From the NCBI RefSeq assembly GCF_000379925.1, contig NZ_KB904250.1:1-64000 (forward strand): a stretch of 64,000 nucleotides of DNA, read 5' to 3'. This DNA is from Porphyromonas levii DSM 23370. GTDB taxonomy: Bacteria > Bacteroidota > Bacteroidia > Bacteroidales > Porphyromonadaceae. The first letter of the stretch is position 1, and the number at the start of each line of letters is the position of its first letter. The position numbers were made by a program, and so were the translations under genes. Of the stretch, positions 40,999 to 49,332 are shown piece after piece. Below the pieces are notes generated by a model that made no database searches, was not told the origin of the DNA, and saw only the letters and a program-made list of their open reading frames with translations.

Positions 40999-41520
40999 AT
41001 GAGAAGATTTATGACTTGGGCAGCTATTGCCTGTATCGGCTGTACAGTTACGACTACGGCAATAGCCGAAGTAGCCACTACATACGAAGCCAATGCACAG
41101 ACACAACTAGATAGTCAGCGTCCTAGAGGAAGAGGGCAGAATGGCGGGAGGATGTCTATGGTAAAGCCTCAGCAGTATGCTCAGGATAGACTGGATGCTA
41201 TAGCTAAGGCTGCCGAGCTTACCGAAGAGGAGAAGGCAATAGTGGGAGCCGAACTAAAGAGATACGATGATATCAGAGTACAGACTTGGGTAGAGACTCG
41301 AAAGGTATACGACGAGATGACTCAGCTTGGGGATAGAGCAGGCGATAAGGATTATCGCGATAGTATACAAAAACTAGTAGATCTAAGCGCGAAGAGGCAA
41401 AAGGCCAATCAAGACTTTATTACCTTATTGACACAAAAGCTACCACCCAAGAAGGCGTATCTCGTACATAGGAGCTATAAAAGATTCAATGCCTACACTG
41501 CGCGTAAACTTAGGCAATAA
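40999..41520 (+). CDS. Periplasmic helical protein, Spy/CpxP-like
   Basis: The 173-aa protein has a signal peptide (AAIACIGCTVTTTAIA), an Arg/Gly-rich linker (RPRGRGQNGG) and a helical domain: LDAIAKAAELTEEEKAIV, RVQTWVETRKVYDEM and SAKRQKANQDFITLL. The pattern recalls Spy/CpxP-type periplasmic chaperones, with the LT-x-E motif turned into ELTEEEK. It is separated by 5 bases from the putative anti-sigma gene and followed by a strong terminator. It is possibly the sensor or effector of this envelope-stress set. Confidence 0.6.
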   Translation: MRRFMTWAAIACIGCTVTTTAIAEVATTYEANAQTQLDSQRPRGRGQNGGRMSMVKPQQYAQDRLDAIAKAAELTEEEKAIVGAELKRYDDIRVQTWVETRKVYDEMTQLGDRAGDKDYRDSIQKLVDLSAKRQKANQDFITLLTQKLPPKKAYLVHRSYKRFNAYTARKLRQ

Positions 41521-41593
41521 CAGCAAACCAGTTCGCACTTCTGGGAAATAAGTGCATCATACAATTAGTGTTAGTTAATTGAGTTTAGTTGGT

Positions 41594-41633
41594 CGAGCCA
41601 TAGTCATAGGTTTATGACTATGGCTCGATTTTT
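41594..41633 (+). terminator. Terminator of the sigma-factor operon
   Basis: CGAGCCATAGTCATA pairs perfectly with its complement over 15 bp around a GGTT loop, followed by ATTTTTATTT. Confidence 0.9.
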
Positions 41634-41676
41634 ATTTGTCGCTCTATATCAACCAACAGACATAGTACTCTGCCAA

Positions 41677-42162
41677 TCACGGCAGGTATACCAATGCCGT
41701 AGCGAGTGCTAGAATACCCTCCTGGCGGCCAGTAAAACCCATCTTCTCATTGGTCGTTGCCTTAATGGAAATCTGATTCGGCTCCACACTCAGTATCCCT
41801 GCAATCACTGACTGCATCGTCTCCACATGCGGATTGATCTTAGGTTGCTCGGCAACGATTGTGGCATCTATATTACCAATCTTGTATCCCTCTTTAGCCA
41901 CCAGCGCCCCTACTTCCTTCAGCAACACCTTCGAGTCTGCCCCCTTGTACTTGGGGTCGGTATCGGGGAAATGGTATCCTATATCTCTAAGCGCCAAAGC
42001 ACCGAGCAAAGCATCGCTTATAGCATGGAGCAAAACATCTGCATCGGAGTGCCCCTTAAGTCCCAATGGGTAATCGATCTTAACGCCACCGAGCCATAGT
42101 TCACGCCCCTCCTCGAATCGATGAACATCATACCCATGCCCTATTCTATATGGTACCTTCAT
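41677..42162 (-). CDS. ispF: 2-C-methyl-D-erythritol 2,4-cyclodiphosphate synthase
   Basis: IspF makes the cyclic diphosphate intermediate in the MEP isoprenoid pathway. Signatures are [11 protein letters not shown] and [12 protein letters not shown] (metal ligands), [13 protein letters not shown], and [20 protein letters not shown] chose ATG 42162 ([10 protein letters not shown], 161 aa), which begins just after the porV stop. The porV-ispF pair also occurs in Porphyromonas gingivalis. Confidence 0.95.
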   Translation of the reverse strand: MKVPYRIGHGYDVHRFEEGRELWLGGVKIDYPLGLKGHSDADVLLHAISDALLGALALRDIGYHFPDTDPKYKGADSKVLLKEVGALVAKEGYKIGNIDATIVAEQPKINPHVETMQSVIAGILSVEPNQISIKATTNEKMGFTGRQEGILALATALVYLP

Positions 42163-42163
42163 A

Positions 42164-43297
42164 CTAGAAATTGACACCGAGTGATAGTCTAAACGTATTA
42201 TTCAGAGGCGAATTAGCCTGTGTAGCTATGAAATAGGAGATATCCACTTTTGCCCACTCATAGACAAATCCACCACCCAAGGTCATTCCCCCATTCGTTC
42301 CTTTGCTCTTATCCTGATGGTGGTAACCAATACGTCCGAAGAGCTTATTATCATAGCTATACTCCGCACCCAAGCTCCATACCACCTCACGAAGCTCCTC
42401 AGAAGCCCCTCCCTCGGCATCGCCGAAAGAGACTCCCATCGCCTTCCACATACTCATAGCATAGTATCCCTCAGGCTTAATCCGATCTGTCGCAGTCAGC
42501 GTAGGCGCCATTACCTTATTGGCCTCGATATGCAGACCCACCTTATGCTCAGGCGTTGCCAATACATCCATACCTACACCCAAGCGCAAAATAGCAGGAG
42601 CGAATAGGTAGCTCTTACCGCCATCATAGCTCATCTTCCCTCCCACGTTATTGACCGCTATAGCCGCACGTAGGTCACCTCTCATCTCTTCACCCAGGCG
42701 AAGCTGAGTCTGATAAGTGGCTGATACATCCATCAATAGATTATCCACCCGACCCTTCACCTCATTCACAGAATAGTTGTAGTCGCTTTTTAGATACCTC
42801 ATGGATACCCCCAGTCCCCAGTGCTTGTTCAGAGCTATTGAATACCCAGCATCGAGTGCCAACTCGTATGGCATAATCGTAAGAGGGAGCAACATTTCAC
42901 GCTGAAACGCCTGTGTCTGCCCGATATGGAAATAGCGTATCGAAGCCGCCACAGCATGATTAATCTCTCCTGTATTTCCCCAACCATAATAGCCAGCCAG
43001 CGTAGAAAGGCTGATATCCTTTGCCACCTCGGTGAGCCAAGGCGTATAACCAAAAGAAATACCCCAAGTCTTATCCACGAAAGCCAACTTGGAGATATTA
43101 TGGTATAGAGCATAGGCATCTGCACTCGTAGTAAGCCCCACTTCACCCATACCAGCACTCCTCGCATCAGGCGTGATGGTGAGAATAGGTGCTCCTGTCA
43201 CCACTGGATTATAACTTGTCCCCCCAGTCTGTGCCCTCATCGAGCACGCAAGAGACACCACTACCAATACAACACCACAAAGTCTTAGCTTACTCAT
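42164..43297 (-). CDS. porV: Type IX secretion outer-membrane protein PorV
   Basis: This 377-aa FadL-like barrel has a signal peptide ([15 protein letters not shown]) and the PorV pattern: [20 protein letters not shown], then [14 protein letters not shown] and [12 protein letters not shown], ending [15 protein letters not shown]. PorV shuttles type IX cargo from the translocon to the PorU attachment complex. PorU, adjacent in P. gingivalis, is not in this window. It lies 2 bases after the FAH-like gene and just before ispF. Confidence 0.9.
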   Translation of the reverse strand: MSKLRLCGVVLVVVSLACSMRAQTGGTSYNPVVTGAPILTITPDARSAGMGEVGLTTSADAYALYHNISKLAFVDKTWGISFGYTPWLTEVAKDISLSTLAGYYGWGNTGEINHAVAASIRYFHIGQTQAFQREMLLPLTIMPYELALDAGYSIALNKHWGLGVSMRYLKSDYNYSVNEVKGRVDNLLMDVSATYQTQLRLGEEMRGDLRAAIAVNNVGGKMSYDGGKSYLFAPAILRLGVGMDVLATPEHKVGLHIEANKVMAPTLTATDRIKPEGYYAMSMWKAMGVSFGDAEGGASEELREVVWSLGAEYSYDNKLFGRIGYHHQDKSKGTNGGMTLGGGFVYEWAKVDISYFIATQANSPLNNTFRLSLGVNF

Positions 43298-43299
43298 AT

Positions 43300-43875
43300 C
43301 TACTTAATACCTACGTATATCAATTCCTTCTTCTCCTCACCCTCATACATTATCAGCCCATTGCCGGGTGCCACGCTCCACCCATCCATTAGAGCAGGAA
43401 GAGCTACCCAGTCCCCCACCTTTAGCAAGTAATATTGACTCACCAAAGCGATAGCGTCAGCTATCATCTCGTCCGTTGGGAGTTCCAGTTGGGCAGGCAC
43501 ACTCAGCTCTGTCGGACGAATCACCTTCAGTGCTTCCAAGTGCCTCGTTCTCAGATTATCGACCTCCACCCAGTCACTCCAGCGCACAAAAGAACCATCG
43601 AAGTCCTCTCTCATCCTTTCAGGATACCCTTCTGCCAACCCCTCCGCTCTGAACGTAAATGCGAGCGACACTCTATCGAAGTACCGCTCGGCATATTCCT
43701 TCTCCACGCTCTTCGCCACCTTGCTAATACGTATCACAAGCATTGGCAGCGCTTCAACACTTGTCATCCAGTCCGGCACATAGATGTCCTTGCCCGAATT
43801 ACAGACTACATTATCGGCTCTCAGGACAAACCCTTCTATCCCCTGATGCTCTCCCCAAGTGCTAAATATCTTCAT
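43300..43875 (-). CDS. FAH-fold protein lacking the metal-binding residues
   Basis: The 191-aa protein follows the fumarylacetoacetate hydrolase family: a FAxKYY-like YAERYFDRVSLAF block, EDFDGSFVRWSDWV, and a late YYLLKVGDWVALPALM region matching the family TGDIIFTGTPAG position. The expected E-x-E metal motif is replaced by LPML in SVEALPMLVIRI, and the DFTARD aspartate is replaced in FTFRAEGLA. It is probably not a hydrolase. It overlaps rex by 4 bases and lies 2 bases before porV. Confidence 0.6.
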   Translation of the reverse strand: MKIFSTWGEHQGIEGFVLRADNVVCNSGKDIYVPDWMTSVEALPMLVIRISKVAKSVEKEYAERYFDRVSLAFTFRAEGLAEGYPERMREDFDGSFVRWSDWVEVDNLRTRHLEALKVIRPTELSVPAQLELPTDEMIADAIALVSQYYLLKVGDWVALPALMDGWSVAPGNGLIMYEGEEKKELIYVGIK

Positions 43876-44516
43876 GGCTTAGTAGTCTCCTCTATCCGGT
43901 GAAACATCACCGACAGATGCGAGTATATAGAGGTATTCTGCAACACAACCCCTTCAGGCACACTAATACGGAAAGGCGTAAAATTCCAGATTGCAGTCAT
44001 GCCAGCACCGACCAGCGTATCCGTCACCTCCTGAGCCACGTCCACAGGCACGGTAAGGATGCCTATATGCACGTCTGGAGCCATCACCTCTTTTAGCTTA
44101 GACATGTGGTAGACAGGCGTACCCCCTATCTCAGTATTATCCATTTCATTGCGCACGTCGAAGCCCCCTACTATATCCATGCCGTATTGCGATAGTCCCT
44201 TATCGTGCAGGAGTGCTGCACCTAGGTTACCTACCCCAAAGAGATAAGCCTTATGCTGATGATTGAACCCCAAGAACTCCTCTAGCACCTCCACCATCAA
44301 GTTCACATCGTATCCCACTCGGGTCTTGCCCACGATCGAGACATACGACAAGTCCTTCGCAACCAGCGCTGAGTCTACCCCAGTACTCTTTGCGATATGG
44401 GTCGAGGAGACCACAGACTCCCCCTGAGCCATCAATAGTTTTACAAAAGCCAGATACCAAGGCAAGCGCCTCAGTGCTGGTTCGGGTACTATACTGCCAT
44501 TTGTCCTTCTCTTCAT
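43872..44516 (-). CDS. rex: Redox-sensing transcriptional repressor Rex
   Basis: Rex reads the NADH/NAD+ ratio and represses fermentation and respiration genes. The protein has an N-terminal winged helix (ALRRLPWYLAFVKLL, SSTHIAKSTGVDSALVAKDL) and a Rossmann domain (YLFGVGNLGAALL, VGGFDVRN). I chose ATG 44516 (MKRRTNGSIVPEPALRRL, 214 aa); an upstream ATG at 44534 would add six residues. An extended -7 promoter lies 30 bases upstream. Confidence 0.92.
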   Translation of the reverse strand: MKRRTNGSIVPEPALRRLPWYLAFVKLLMAQGESVVSSTHIAKSTGVDSALVAKDLSYVSIVGKTRVGYDVNLMVEVLEEFLGFNHQHKAYLFGVGNLGAALLHDKGLSQYGMDIVGGFDVRNEMDNTEIGGTPVYHMSKLKEVMAPDVHIGILTVPVDVAQEVTDTLVGAGMTAIWNFTPFRISVPEGVVLQNTSIYSHLSVMFHRIEETTKP

Positions 44517-44546
44517 ATATATCTTCCCATCCATTTAGGGCTTCGA

Positions 44547-44554
44547 CAAAGATA
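44547..44554 (-). promoter_or_regulatory. rex promoter, extended -7 type
   Basis: On the minus strand TATCTTTG is directly preceded by GAGATTTTGG. No TTTG occurs at the -33 position. Confidence 0.65.
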
Positions 44555-44625
44555 CCAAAATCTCACTAGTTGGCTGTTGGCAACTGGGTATTGGCTGTTG
44601 ACGACCAAATGCTAAAGGTCAATGG

Positions 44626-45192
44626 TTAGAAGTATCGATCAGCTCGTACCATCTCCACCGCCTTTCTCACAGAGTCTAGCCCAAAGTCCTCAGGATTAAG
44701 TTCAGCAAAAGGAATAGCCTTCAATTCCGCTACATCGTCACGACCTATGCCCACATAAGGATCCAGCGACTCTACAGCCATGTGGAAGACCATATCCACA
44801 GTATGTACATCGAACTCCGAATACCTGTAGATGTTGGGCAGAGAGAATAGATACTTCAGGGGCGAAATCACACCAGCCCTAGTCCCAGCGAGTGCATCAA
44901 TCCTTGTCTCCTCTCGTATCTCACGAGCCATACCTTCCTCCACGGTCTCGAAACAATCCACAAAACCGCCCGGTAAGTCATAACTTCCCTTGGCAGGCTC
45001 CTCGCCTCGTACCGCCACAAGCACCCGATAGTACCTGTCGGTAATAAAACACATACTTGCCGTAGAGGGGTTGAAGTAATAAGTGAAGCCACAGTCGTTG
45101 CAATGCTTCGCCTTATCGTTCTGCTCCACGAAATTGACACTGCCACACTTAGGGCAGTACTTAAAGTCTTCCAATGGGTGTTTTTCCTCCAT
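44626..45192 (-). CDS. NUDIX hydrolase with N-terminal zinc ribbon
   Basis: This 188-aa protein has a zinc ribbon (CPKC at 13-16 and CNDC) followed by the NUDIX box (GGFVDCFETVEEG, then REIREET). NUDIX enzymes cleave nucleoside diphosphates linked to other groups. The zinc ribbon resembles NudC (NADH/NAD-capped RNA pyrophosphatase), but the protein is shorter and the SQPWPFPxS NADH signature is missing. The substrate is therefore open. holA lies 23 bases upstream on the same strand. Confidence 0.85.
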   Translation of the reverse strand: MEEKHPLEDFKYCPKCGSVNFVEQNDKAKHCNDCGFTYYFNPSTASMCFITDRYYRVLVAVRGEEPAKGSYDLPGGFVDCFETVEEGMAREIREETRIDALAGTRAGVISPLKYLFSLPNIYRYSEFDVHTVDMVFHMAVESLDPYVGIGRDDVAELKAIPFAELNPEDFGLDSVRKAVEMVRADRYF

Positions 45193-45215
45193 AACTCATT
45201 AATATCTATAGTTTG

Positions 45216-46280
45216 TTAGCTCATGATAAATAGTACCAGATCCAGTAGGATCTCCTCTCCACTCCCCTCATCACTATACATACCTTTGCTTCGGGCATCA
45301 CACCTACGTATGTATTTAATGATATTCAATACCTTACTTGCCCTATAATTACGCAGACCAGCCATATACTCACGGACGAAGAAGCGGTTAGAAATCCCCA
45401 ATTGCTTCATCACACTCTGCTCATTACTCCTATCGACAGCATAAAATGCAATCAATAGATTGGCAAAGTAACTAAAAATCTGAGGTAAAATCATCTGCAC
45501 AGGCGTTTTCTTTTCGTCTGCCGCCAGTGCCATCGCCACCTTCATCGCCTCTCCTCTCTGCCCGAAGGCAAGCGCCTTACGAAGGTCAAAGACACTATAC
45601 TCCTTATTCCATCCAGTGTACTCGAGCACCATCTCGGGGGTCACCATCTGCTTAGCATTGGGTGGCAAAGCTGTTGCCAACTTCTCCATCTCACTATCTA
45701 GGCGAATCAGGTCGGTACCAATACGAGCTGCCACCACGTCCTGAGACTGCATAGATAGCTGCAAACCATGCTCAGCAGCAATAGGCTGAATATATGGTGT
45801 TATCTGATAGTCGCGTATCTCCTTACTCTCCACCAGCACGCCCCCCTTCTCCAGTTCTTTCACGAAAGACATCCTCCGATTCAGCTTCTTACCCCCCTTG
45901 ATACTCACTACCAAGATATTGAATGGATTGGGATGAGTGAGTAGCTGGGTAAGACCAGCCAAAGGCTGACCACTACCACTCTCACTTGTGCTAGAAGAGA
46001 TTAGTCCCTGTGCCTCGCGCACCACCACAATGGTACGATTACCACCCATAGGATACCTTCGGCATGAGGCTACAATATCCTCTATCGTACAAGTCGAACC
46101 GTAAAGAATGGTATAATTAAAATCCCGTTCATCTTCGTTCGGCATGTAGGCAGATACGATTTTTTTCTCTATCTTGTCCGTGAAATACTCCTCCTCTCCC
46201 ATCAATATATAGATAGGAAAAGGCTTCTCATCCGCACGGATCTGCGAGAGTATCTCCTGAGGTTTGTCGCTATAGGGCAT
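45216..46280 (-). CDS. holA: DNA polymerase III subunit delta
   Basis: Delta is the wrench of the clamp loader that opens the beta ring. The protein is 354 aa, with IYILMGEEEYFTDKIEKKIV at the N-terminus, RTIVVVREAQGL, RIGTDLIRLDSEMEKLA and YSVFDLRKALAFGQRGEA, all typical of HolA. It is divergent from the HsdR-domain gene. A TATATTTG element lies about 80 bases upstream. Confidence 0.92.
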   Translation of the reverse strand: MPYSDKPQEILSQIRADEKPFPIYILMGEEEYFTDKIEKKIVSAYMPNEDERDFNYTILYGSTCTIEDIVASCRRYPMGGNRTIVVVREAQGLISSSTSESGSGQPLAGLTQLLTHPNPFNILVVSIKGGKKLNRRMSFVKELEKGGVLVESKEIRDYQITPYIQPIAAEHGLQLSMQSQDVVAARIGTDLIRLDSEMEKLATALPPNAKQMVTPEMVLEYTGWNKEYSVFDLRKALAFGQRGEAMKVAMALAADEKKTPVQMILPQIFSYFANLLIAFYAVDRSNEQSVMKQLGISNRFFVREYMAGLRNYRASKVLNIIKYIRRCDARSKGMYSDEGSGEEILLDLVLFIMS

Positions 46281-46360
46281 GCTTCGTGATTGTATTACTA
46301 CTGGCTGTTAGCTATTTGCTATTGGCGGATAAAGGCCAAGAGCCAAGAGCTCTCCAGCCA

Positions 46361-46368
46361 CAAATATA
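46361..46368 (-). promoter_or_regulatory. Possible -7 element of holA
   Basis: On the minus strand TATATTTG fits TAnnTTTG. It leaves a leader of about 75 bases. No -33 element is clear. Confidence 0.4.
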
Positions 46369-46382
46369 GCTAAATAAGTAGA

Positions 46383-46835
46383 ATGATGAGCGACCAACGC
46401 CCTACTGTATTCGATCCCATACGTCAAAAGCGGGTTGCACTCACCCCTGAAGAGCGAGTGCGACAAGCCGTAGTCCACTTTCTACTCACCCAGCTGGGCT
46501 ATCCTGCCACGCATCTCGCCAATGAATACACCATTACCGTTGGGAAACTCTCTAGGCGGTGCGATACCATCGTATTCGACGAAGCACTGCAGCCACTCAT
46601 GGTTCTCGAATATAAGGCACCACATATCCCTCTGACCCAAACCGTAATCCAGCAAGCGTGGCAGTACAATAGCGCCCTCGGGGTTCCCTATATCTGTCTC
46701 TCTAATGGCACCACCACGGTCGTGTACCGCATCGGCTATGATGGACTCCAAACCACCCAGCTCCCCTCCATCCCTACCTACCAAGAGCTCTGTATCAGAC
46801 ACGAAAGAGATAGCAGTGACGAATCCCATCCGTAG
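46383..46835 (+). CDS. Type I restriction enzyme R protein N-terminal domain protein
   Basis: The 150-aa protein matches the stand-alone HSDR_N_2 family. It has EERVRQAVVHFLLTQLGYP, RRCDTIVFD and LMVLEYKAPHIPLT, the Asp and E-x-K of a PD-(D/E)XK nuclease core. Such proteins occur singly beside holA in many Bacteroidota, without methylase or specificity subunits. They are therefore probably not restriction enzymes. No partner is present here. Confidence 0.82.
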   Translation: MMSDQRPTVFDPIRQKRVALTPEERVRQAVVHFLLTQLGYPATHLANEYTITVGKLSRRCDTIVFDEALQPLMVLEYKAPHIPLTQTVIQQAWQYNSALGVPYICLSNGTTTVVYRIGYDGLQTTQLPSIPTYQELCIRHERDSSDESHP

Positions 46836-46875
46836 AGCCGTCTCTGCTACGATATAGGAGAGGTAAATTTATCTG

Positions 46876-47170
46876 TGTATAGCCGATTTGTAGTTGGCTG
46901 GAAGCCTCCAATACGCTTTCAGCCAACAACTGCACAGAACTTGTAAAGGAAATGTATAGAGCAGTATGGTTACCCAGAGATTATCAAATCAGACAAGCCG
47001 TACAATACACAAGCAAAAAGTGGGTAGAGCTATTAGAGGAAAAGGGTATAAAGATAAGTATGGATGGAAAAGGTCGCCGGATAACACCCGGATAGAGCGC
47101 TTCTGGAGAAGCATCAAACAGGAATGGGGAGTAGTATATACATCCCACATTTCATTAACAAATTGCCTTT
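46876..47170 (+). pseudogene. IS3-type transposase remnant, several frameshifts
   Basis: Pieces of an IS3-family integrase core can be read in different frames: VYSRFVVGW, then SNTLSANNCTELVKE, then QYGYPEIIKSDKP, then KKWVELLEEKGIKISMDGKGR, then DNTRIERFWRSIKQEW. These are consecutive parts of the DDE domain, including a D and the E of IERFWRSIKQE. No terminal repeats are evident. It marks a past insertion beside the peptide cassettes. Confidence 0.7.
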
Positions 47171-47196
47171 TTTTACTAAACAACAATAAAAAAACA

Positions 47197-47228
47197 TTTG
47201 GACACTATAGCTATTATCGCTACATTTG
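47197..47228 (+). promoter_or_regulatory. Promoter of the second peptide-GLPGLI cassette
   Basis: TTTG at 47197-47200, a 20-base spacer and TACATTTG at 47221-47228 form a perfect promoter. Directly after it AAAGAGT (47232-47238) pairs with ACTCTTT (47251-47257), a short hairpin near the RNA 5' end. Confidence 0.75.
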
Positions 47229-47287
47229 CGAAAAGAGTATGAGAGGTTTTACTCTTTGCTATGTTTAATTTTTTAACTACAACTACG

Positions 47288-47549
47288 ATGAAAAAGATTA
47301 TTTTATCCGCTGTGGCACTTTTCTGCCTTCCTTTTTTTCGCTTTAGCAGATAGCTCTACCGACGCTACAGCTACTCCGTCTACATCTAGCAATCCTCCAC
47401 AGGAAGAACAATCCGAACTTGAGGGCGATGATGATGTCCAAATGCACTGTGTGTGGACATCTTGCGCTGGCACCTTTTGTGACGACACCTTAGCTGATCC
47501 AGAGTTTCTTGACATCTACATGAAGACGTTTGACAATTGCTATGAATAA
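47288..47549 (+). pseudogene. Small secreted Cys peptide, copy 2 (frameshifted at a T7 tract)
   Basis: From ATG 47288 the leader MKKIILSAVALFCLP is almost identical to the intact copy. A run of seven T at 47332-47338 then throws the frame, giving a stop after FFRFSR. With six T the frame would continue as PFFALADSST, DDDVQMHCVWTSCAGTFC, and PEFLDIYMKTFDNCYE to the stop at 47549. Apart from the one extra base the gene looks functional, so it may be switchable by slippage. The mature part would have four cysteines. Confidence 0.7.
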
Positions 47550-47790
47550 ATTGCCAGGATGGAACCGGGATGGAAAGATTTCTTCTTTTGTCTCATAGCA
47601 TTTGTAGCTTAAGCACTTGGCTATTCCTAAACAATATTTGCTTTACATAACAATATTAAGAGGAAGGAGCAATTTGTTACAGGAGAGATCCTCTGAGATC
47701 TCTCCGTTTTTAAGGTTCTCACATGATAAGACAAAGTTATTTCTAATTTATCAAAACTTTACAATTATATTTACTTTAGTACGGGAAAAT

Positions 47791-47993
47791 TATATTGTCT
47801 TTAGTGGTATTTTCTGTCTACCTCTTTTTGCTTTAACCGATGAACATTGACGTAATTGCGACTCGACTATAATTGCTCCAAATAAGTTTCAAACAAAGAG
47901 AAAACTAAAGAGGCAAGATAGTAGTGATAACACCCAAACGCAATGTGTGGGTACTTCGTATTGGCATATCATGCCGCAAAGATTTCGCTAATA
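47791..47993 (+). pseudogene. Small secreted Cys peptide, copy 3 (highly degenerate)
   Basis: GIFCLPLFALTDE, from about 47806, copies the end of the family signal peptide and then stops at 47850. Further on, TQTQCVGTSYWH followed in another frame by ISCRKDFANI echoes the CVWTSC..FC region of copy 2. It lies directly before the GLPGLI gene at 48069, exactly where a peptide gene is expected. Boundaries are approximate. Confidence 0.45.
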
Positions 47994-48068
47994 TAAGTTT
48001 TGTCAGAGCATTTTGGGATGTATTCTATATTTGTAAATATATACTTATTGACACGTAAATGTAAAAAT

Positions 48069-48884
48069 ATGAACAAATACAAATTATTTATTTTCATTGT
48101 ACTTATAGTAGTTGGGCTACCACTTAATGCTCAATCCTATAGAGTAATGTATGAAGAAGAAGAGATTAATTTATTTGATGAAGAGGTCATTAGAGATCTC
48201 TTTATACTCGAGATTTCCAAAAGCGGTATAAGCTCATTCCAAAGCTATTATACTCTTCAAGCAGATTCTATTGGAAGAGCGTGTCGAGATGCAGGCATGA
48301 GTTTGCAAGAAAGAATAGCACAAATGCGGACTGTTCCACCTGGTTCAAGGAATATATTATTTTATAACCCCATGGAAATGAAGTATACCGAACTGGATTA
48401 TGGATATTATTATTTCAAGACAGTCGAGGATATAAAGGCACCTGACTATGCCTTTGAAGATTCCACTAAATTGGTCGTTGGATATACTTCAGAAATGGCA
48501 ACAGCGCACCTATATGGTAGAGATTGGGTGATCTATTATACCACTGAAATTCCTCTCCCTTATGGACCATGGAAAATCAATGGGTTGCCAGGGCTGGTAA
48601 CAGAGGCATACTCCATAGATGGCGCCTATAAATTTACGCTGACGGGCTTTGAGGTCTTGGATGAAGATGTAAATATTGAAATCCCTCTAAAGATGCTCAA
48701 TCAGCCAGTTCAAGAAGTAAGCCGAAATGAGCTGATGTGGATTAGGAAACAAATCGCCTGTAAAGACCCTAGACCCATTATCAAGAAATACTCCAAGAAC
48801 TATGACATGAGCGGTATGTACCACAACAAGATAGATAGGATGTATAGAGAGCTATCCAAGCGCTACCAATACATAGAACAATAA
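48069..48884 (+). CDS. GLPGLI family secreted protein, tandem copy A
   Basis: I chose ATG 48069 (271 aa), which starts a normal signal peptide (LFIFIVLIVVGLPLNAQ). The earlier TTG at 48000 adds 23 unlikely residues. The family signature is GLPGLV at about residues 172-177, after YTTEIPLPYGPWKI. It has the same length as the copy at 49333-50148 and is clearly its paralogue, with roughly three quarters of positions alike by eye. Family function is unknown. It may use TATATTTG at 48026-48033 as a -7 element. Confidence 0.9.
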   Translation: MNKYKLFIFIVLIVVGLPLNAQSYRVMYEEEEINLFDEEVIRDLFILEISKSGISSFQSYYTLQADSIGRACRDAGMSLQERIAQMRTVPPGSRNILFYNPMEMKYTELDYGYYYFKTVEDIKAPDYAFEDSTKLVVGYTSEMATAHLYGRDWVIYYTTEIPLPYGPWKINGLPGLVTEAYSIDGAYKFTLTGFEVLDEDVNIEIPLKMLNQPVQEVSRNELMWIRKQIACKDPRPIIKKYSKNYDMSGMYHNKIDRMYRELSKRYQYIEQ

Positions 48885-48962
48885 TTTAATATAGAACAGA
48901 CACATTATTCAAATATTACTCACAAAACAGCGCATTTTATTACTAAATAACATCAAAATATT

Positions 48963-48994
48963 TTTGGATGTTATTACGATTCTCATTACGTTTG
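48963..48994 (+). promoter_or_regulatory. Promoter of the third peptide-GLPGLI-barrel cassette
   Basis: TTTG at 48963-48966, a 20-base spacer and TACGTTTG at 48987-48994 match the consensus, with the same geometry as the promoter at 47197-47228. Confidence 0.75.
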
Positions 48995-48996
48995 CA

Positions 48997-49041
48997 AAAG
49001 TAAAACATGAGGTTTTTATACCTCTTTGTATGTTTTACTTT
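48997..49041 (+). other. 5' leader hairpin of the third cassette
   Basis: AAAGTAAAACAT (48997-49008) pairs perfectly with ATGTTTTACTTT (49030-49041). Inside, GAGGT (49009-49013) pairs with ACCTC (49020-49024). It begins three bases after the -7 element, so it would form at or near the very start of the RNA, 14 bases before the peptide start codon. It may stabilise the mRNA or control translation. Confidence 0.7.
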
Positions 49042-49055
49042 AAGTTTATTTTATC

Positions 49056-49328
49056 ATGAAAAAGATTATCTTATCCGCGGTGGCGCTATTCTGTCTCCCG
49101 CTTTTCTCCTTGGCTGATGAACCTGCCAATGTTATCACAACGACCTCTACTCCTACTCCACCTCAGACGATAGAAGTAGGTTCAGAGACAGAGGATCAAC
49201 AAAATGTTCAAATGCACTGTGTATTTGCAACATGTACTGGTACCGTTTGTTCTGCAAGGTTTTCTGATCCTGAAGTCGCCAATGACTTCATAGAGAAGAA
49301 TGACCATTGCTACGAAGATTACAAATAG
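49056..49328 (+). CDS. Small secreted Cys peptide, intact copy 4
   Basis: This 90-aa protein has a Sec signal peptide (MKKIILSAVALFCLPLFSLA), a Thr/Pro-rich linker (NVITTTSTPTPPQT) and a mature end with four cysteines: MHCVFATCTGTVC, then NDHCYEDYK. I recognise no named family, although the layout recalls small secreted peptides of Bacteroidota such as NVEALA. It is the only intact member among four in the window. The GLPGLI gene starts 4 bases after its stop, so the two are co-transcribed. Confidence 0.75.
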   Translation: MKKIILSAVALFCLPLFSLADEPANVITTTSTPTPPQTIEVGSETEDQQNVQMHCVFATCTGTVCSARFSDPEVANDFIEKNDHCYEDYK

Positions 49329-49332
49329 CATC

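Noticed and set aside
44555-44615. Short repeated TTGGCTGTTG words before NUDIX and near 46305
   Set aside because: They are only 8-10 bases long and irregular, too little to call a repeat family.
46383-46835. Restriction-modification locus
   Set aside because: Only an HsdR N-terminal-domain protein is present, with no methylase, specificity or motor subunit.
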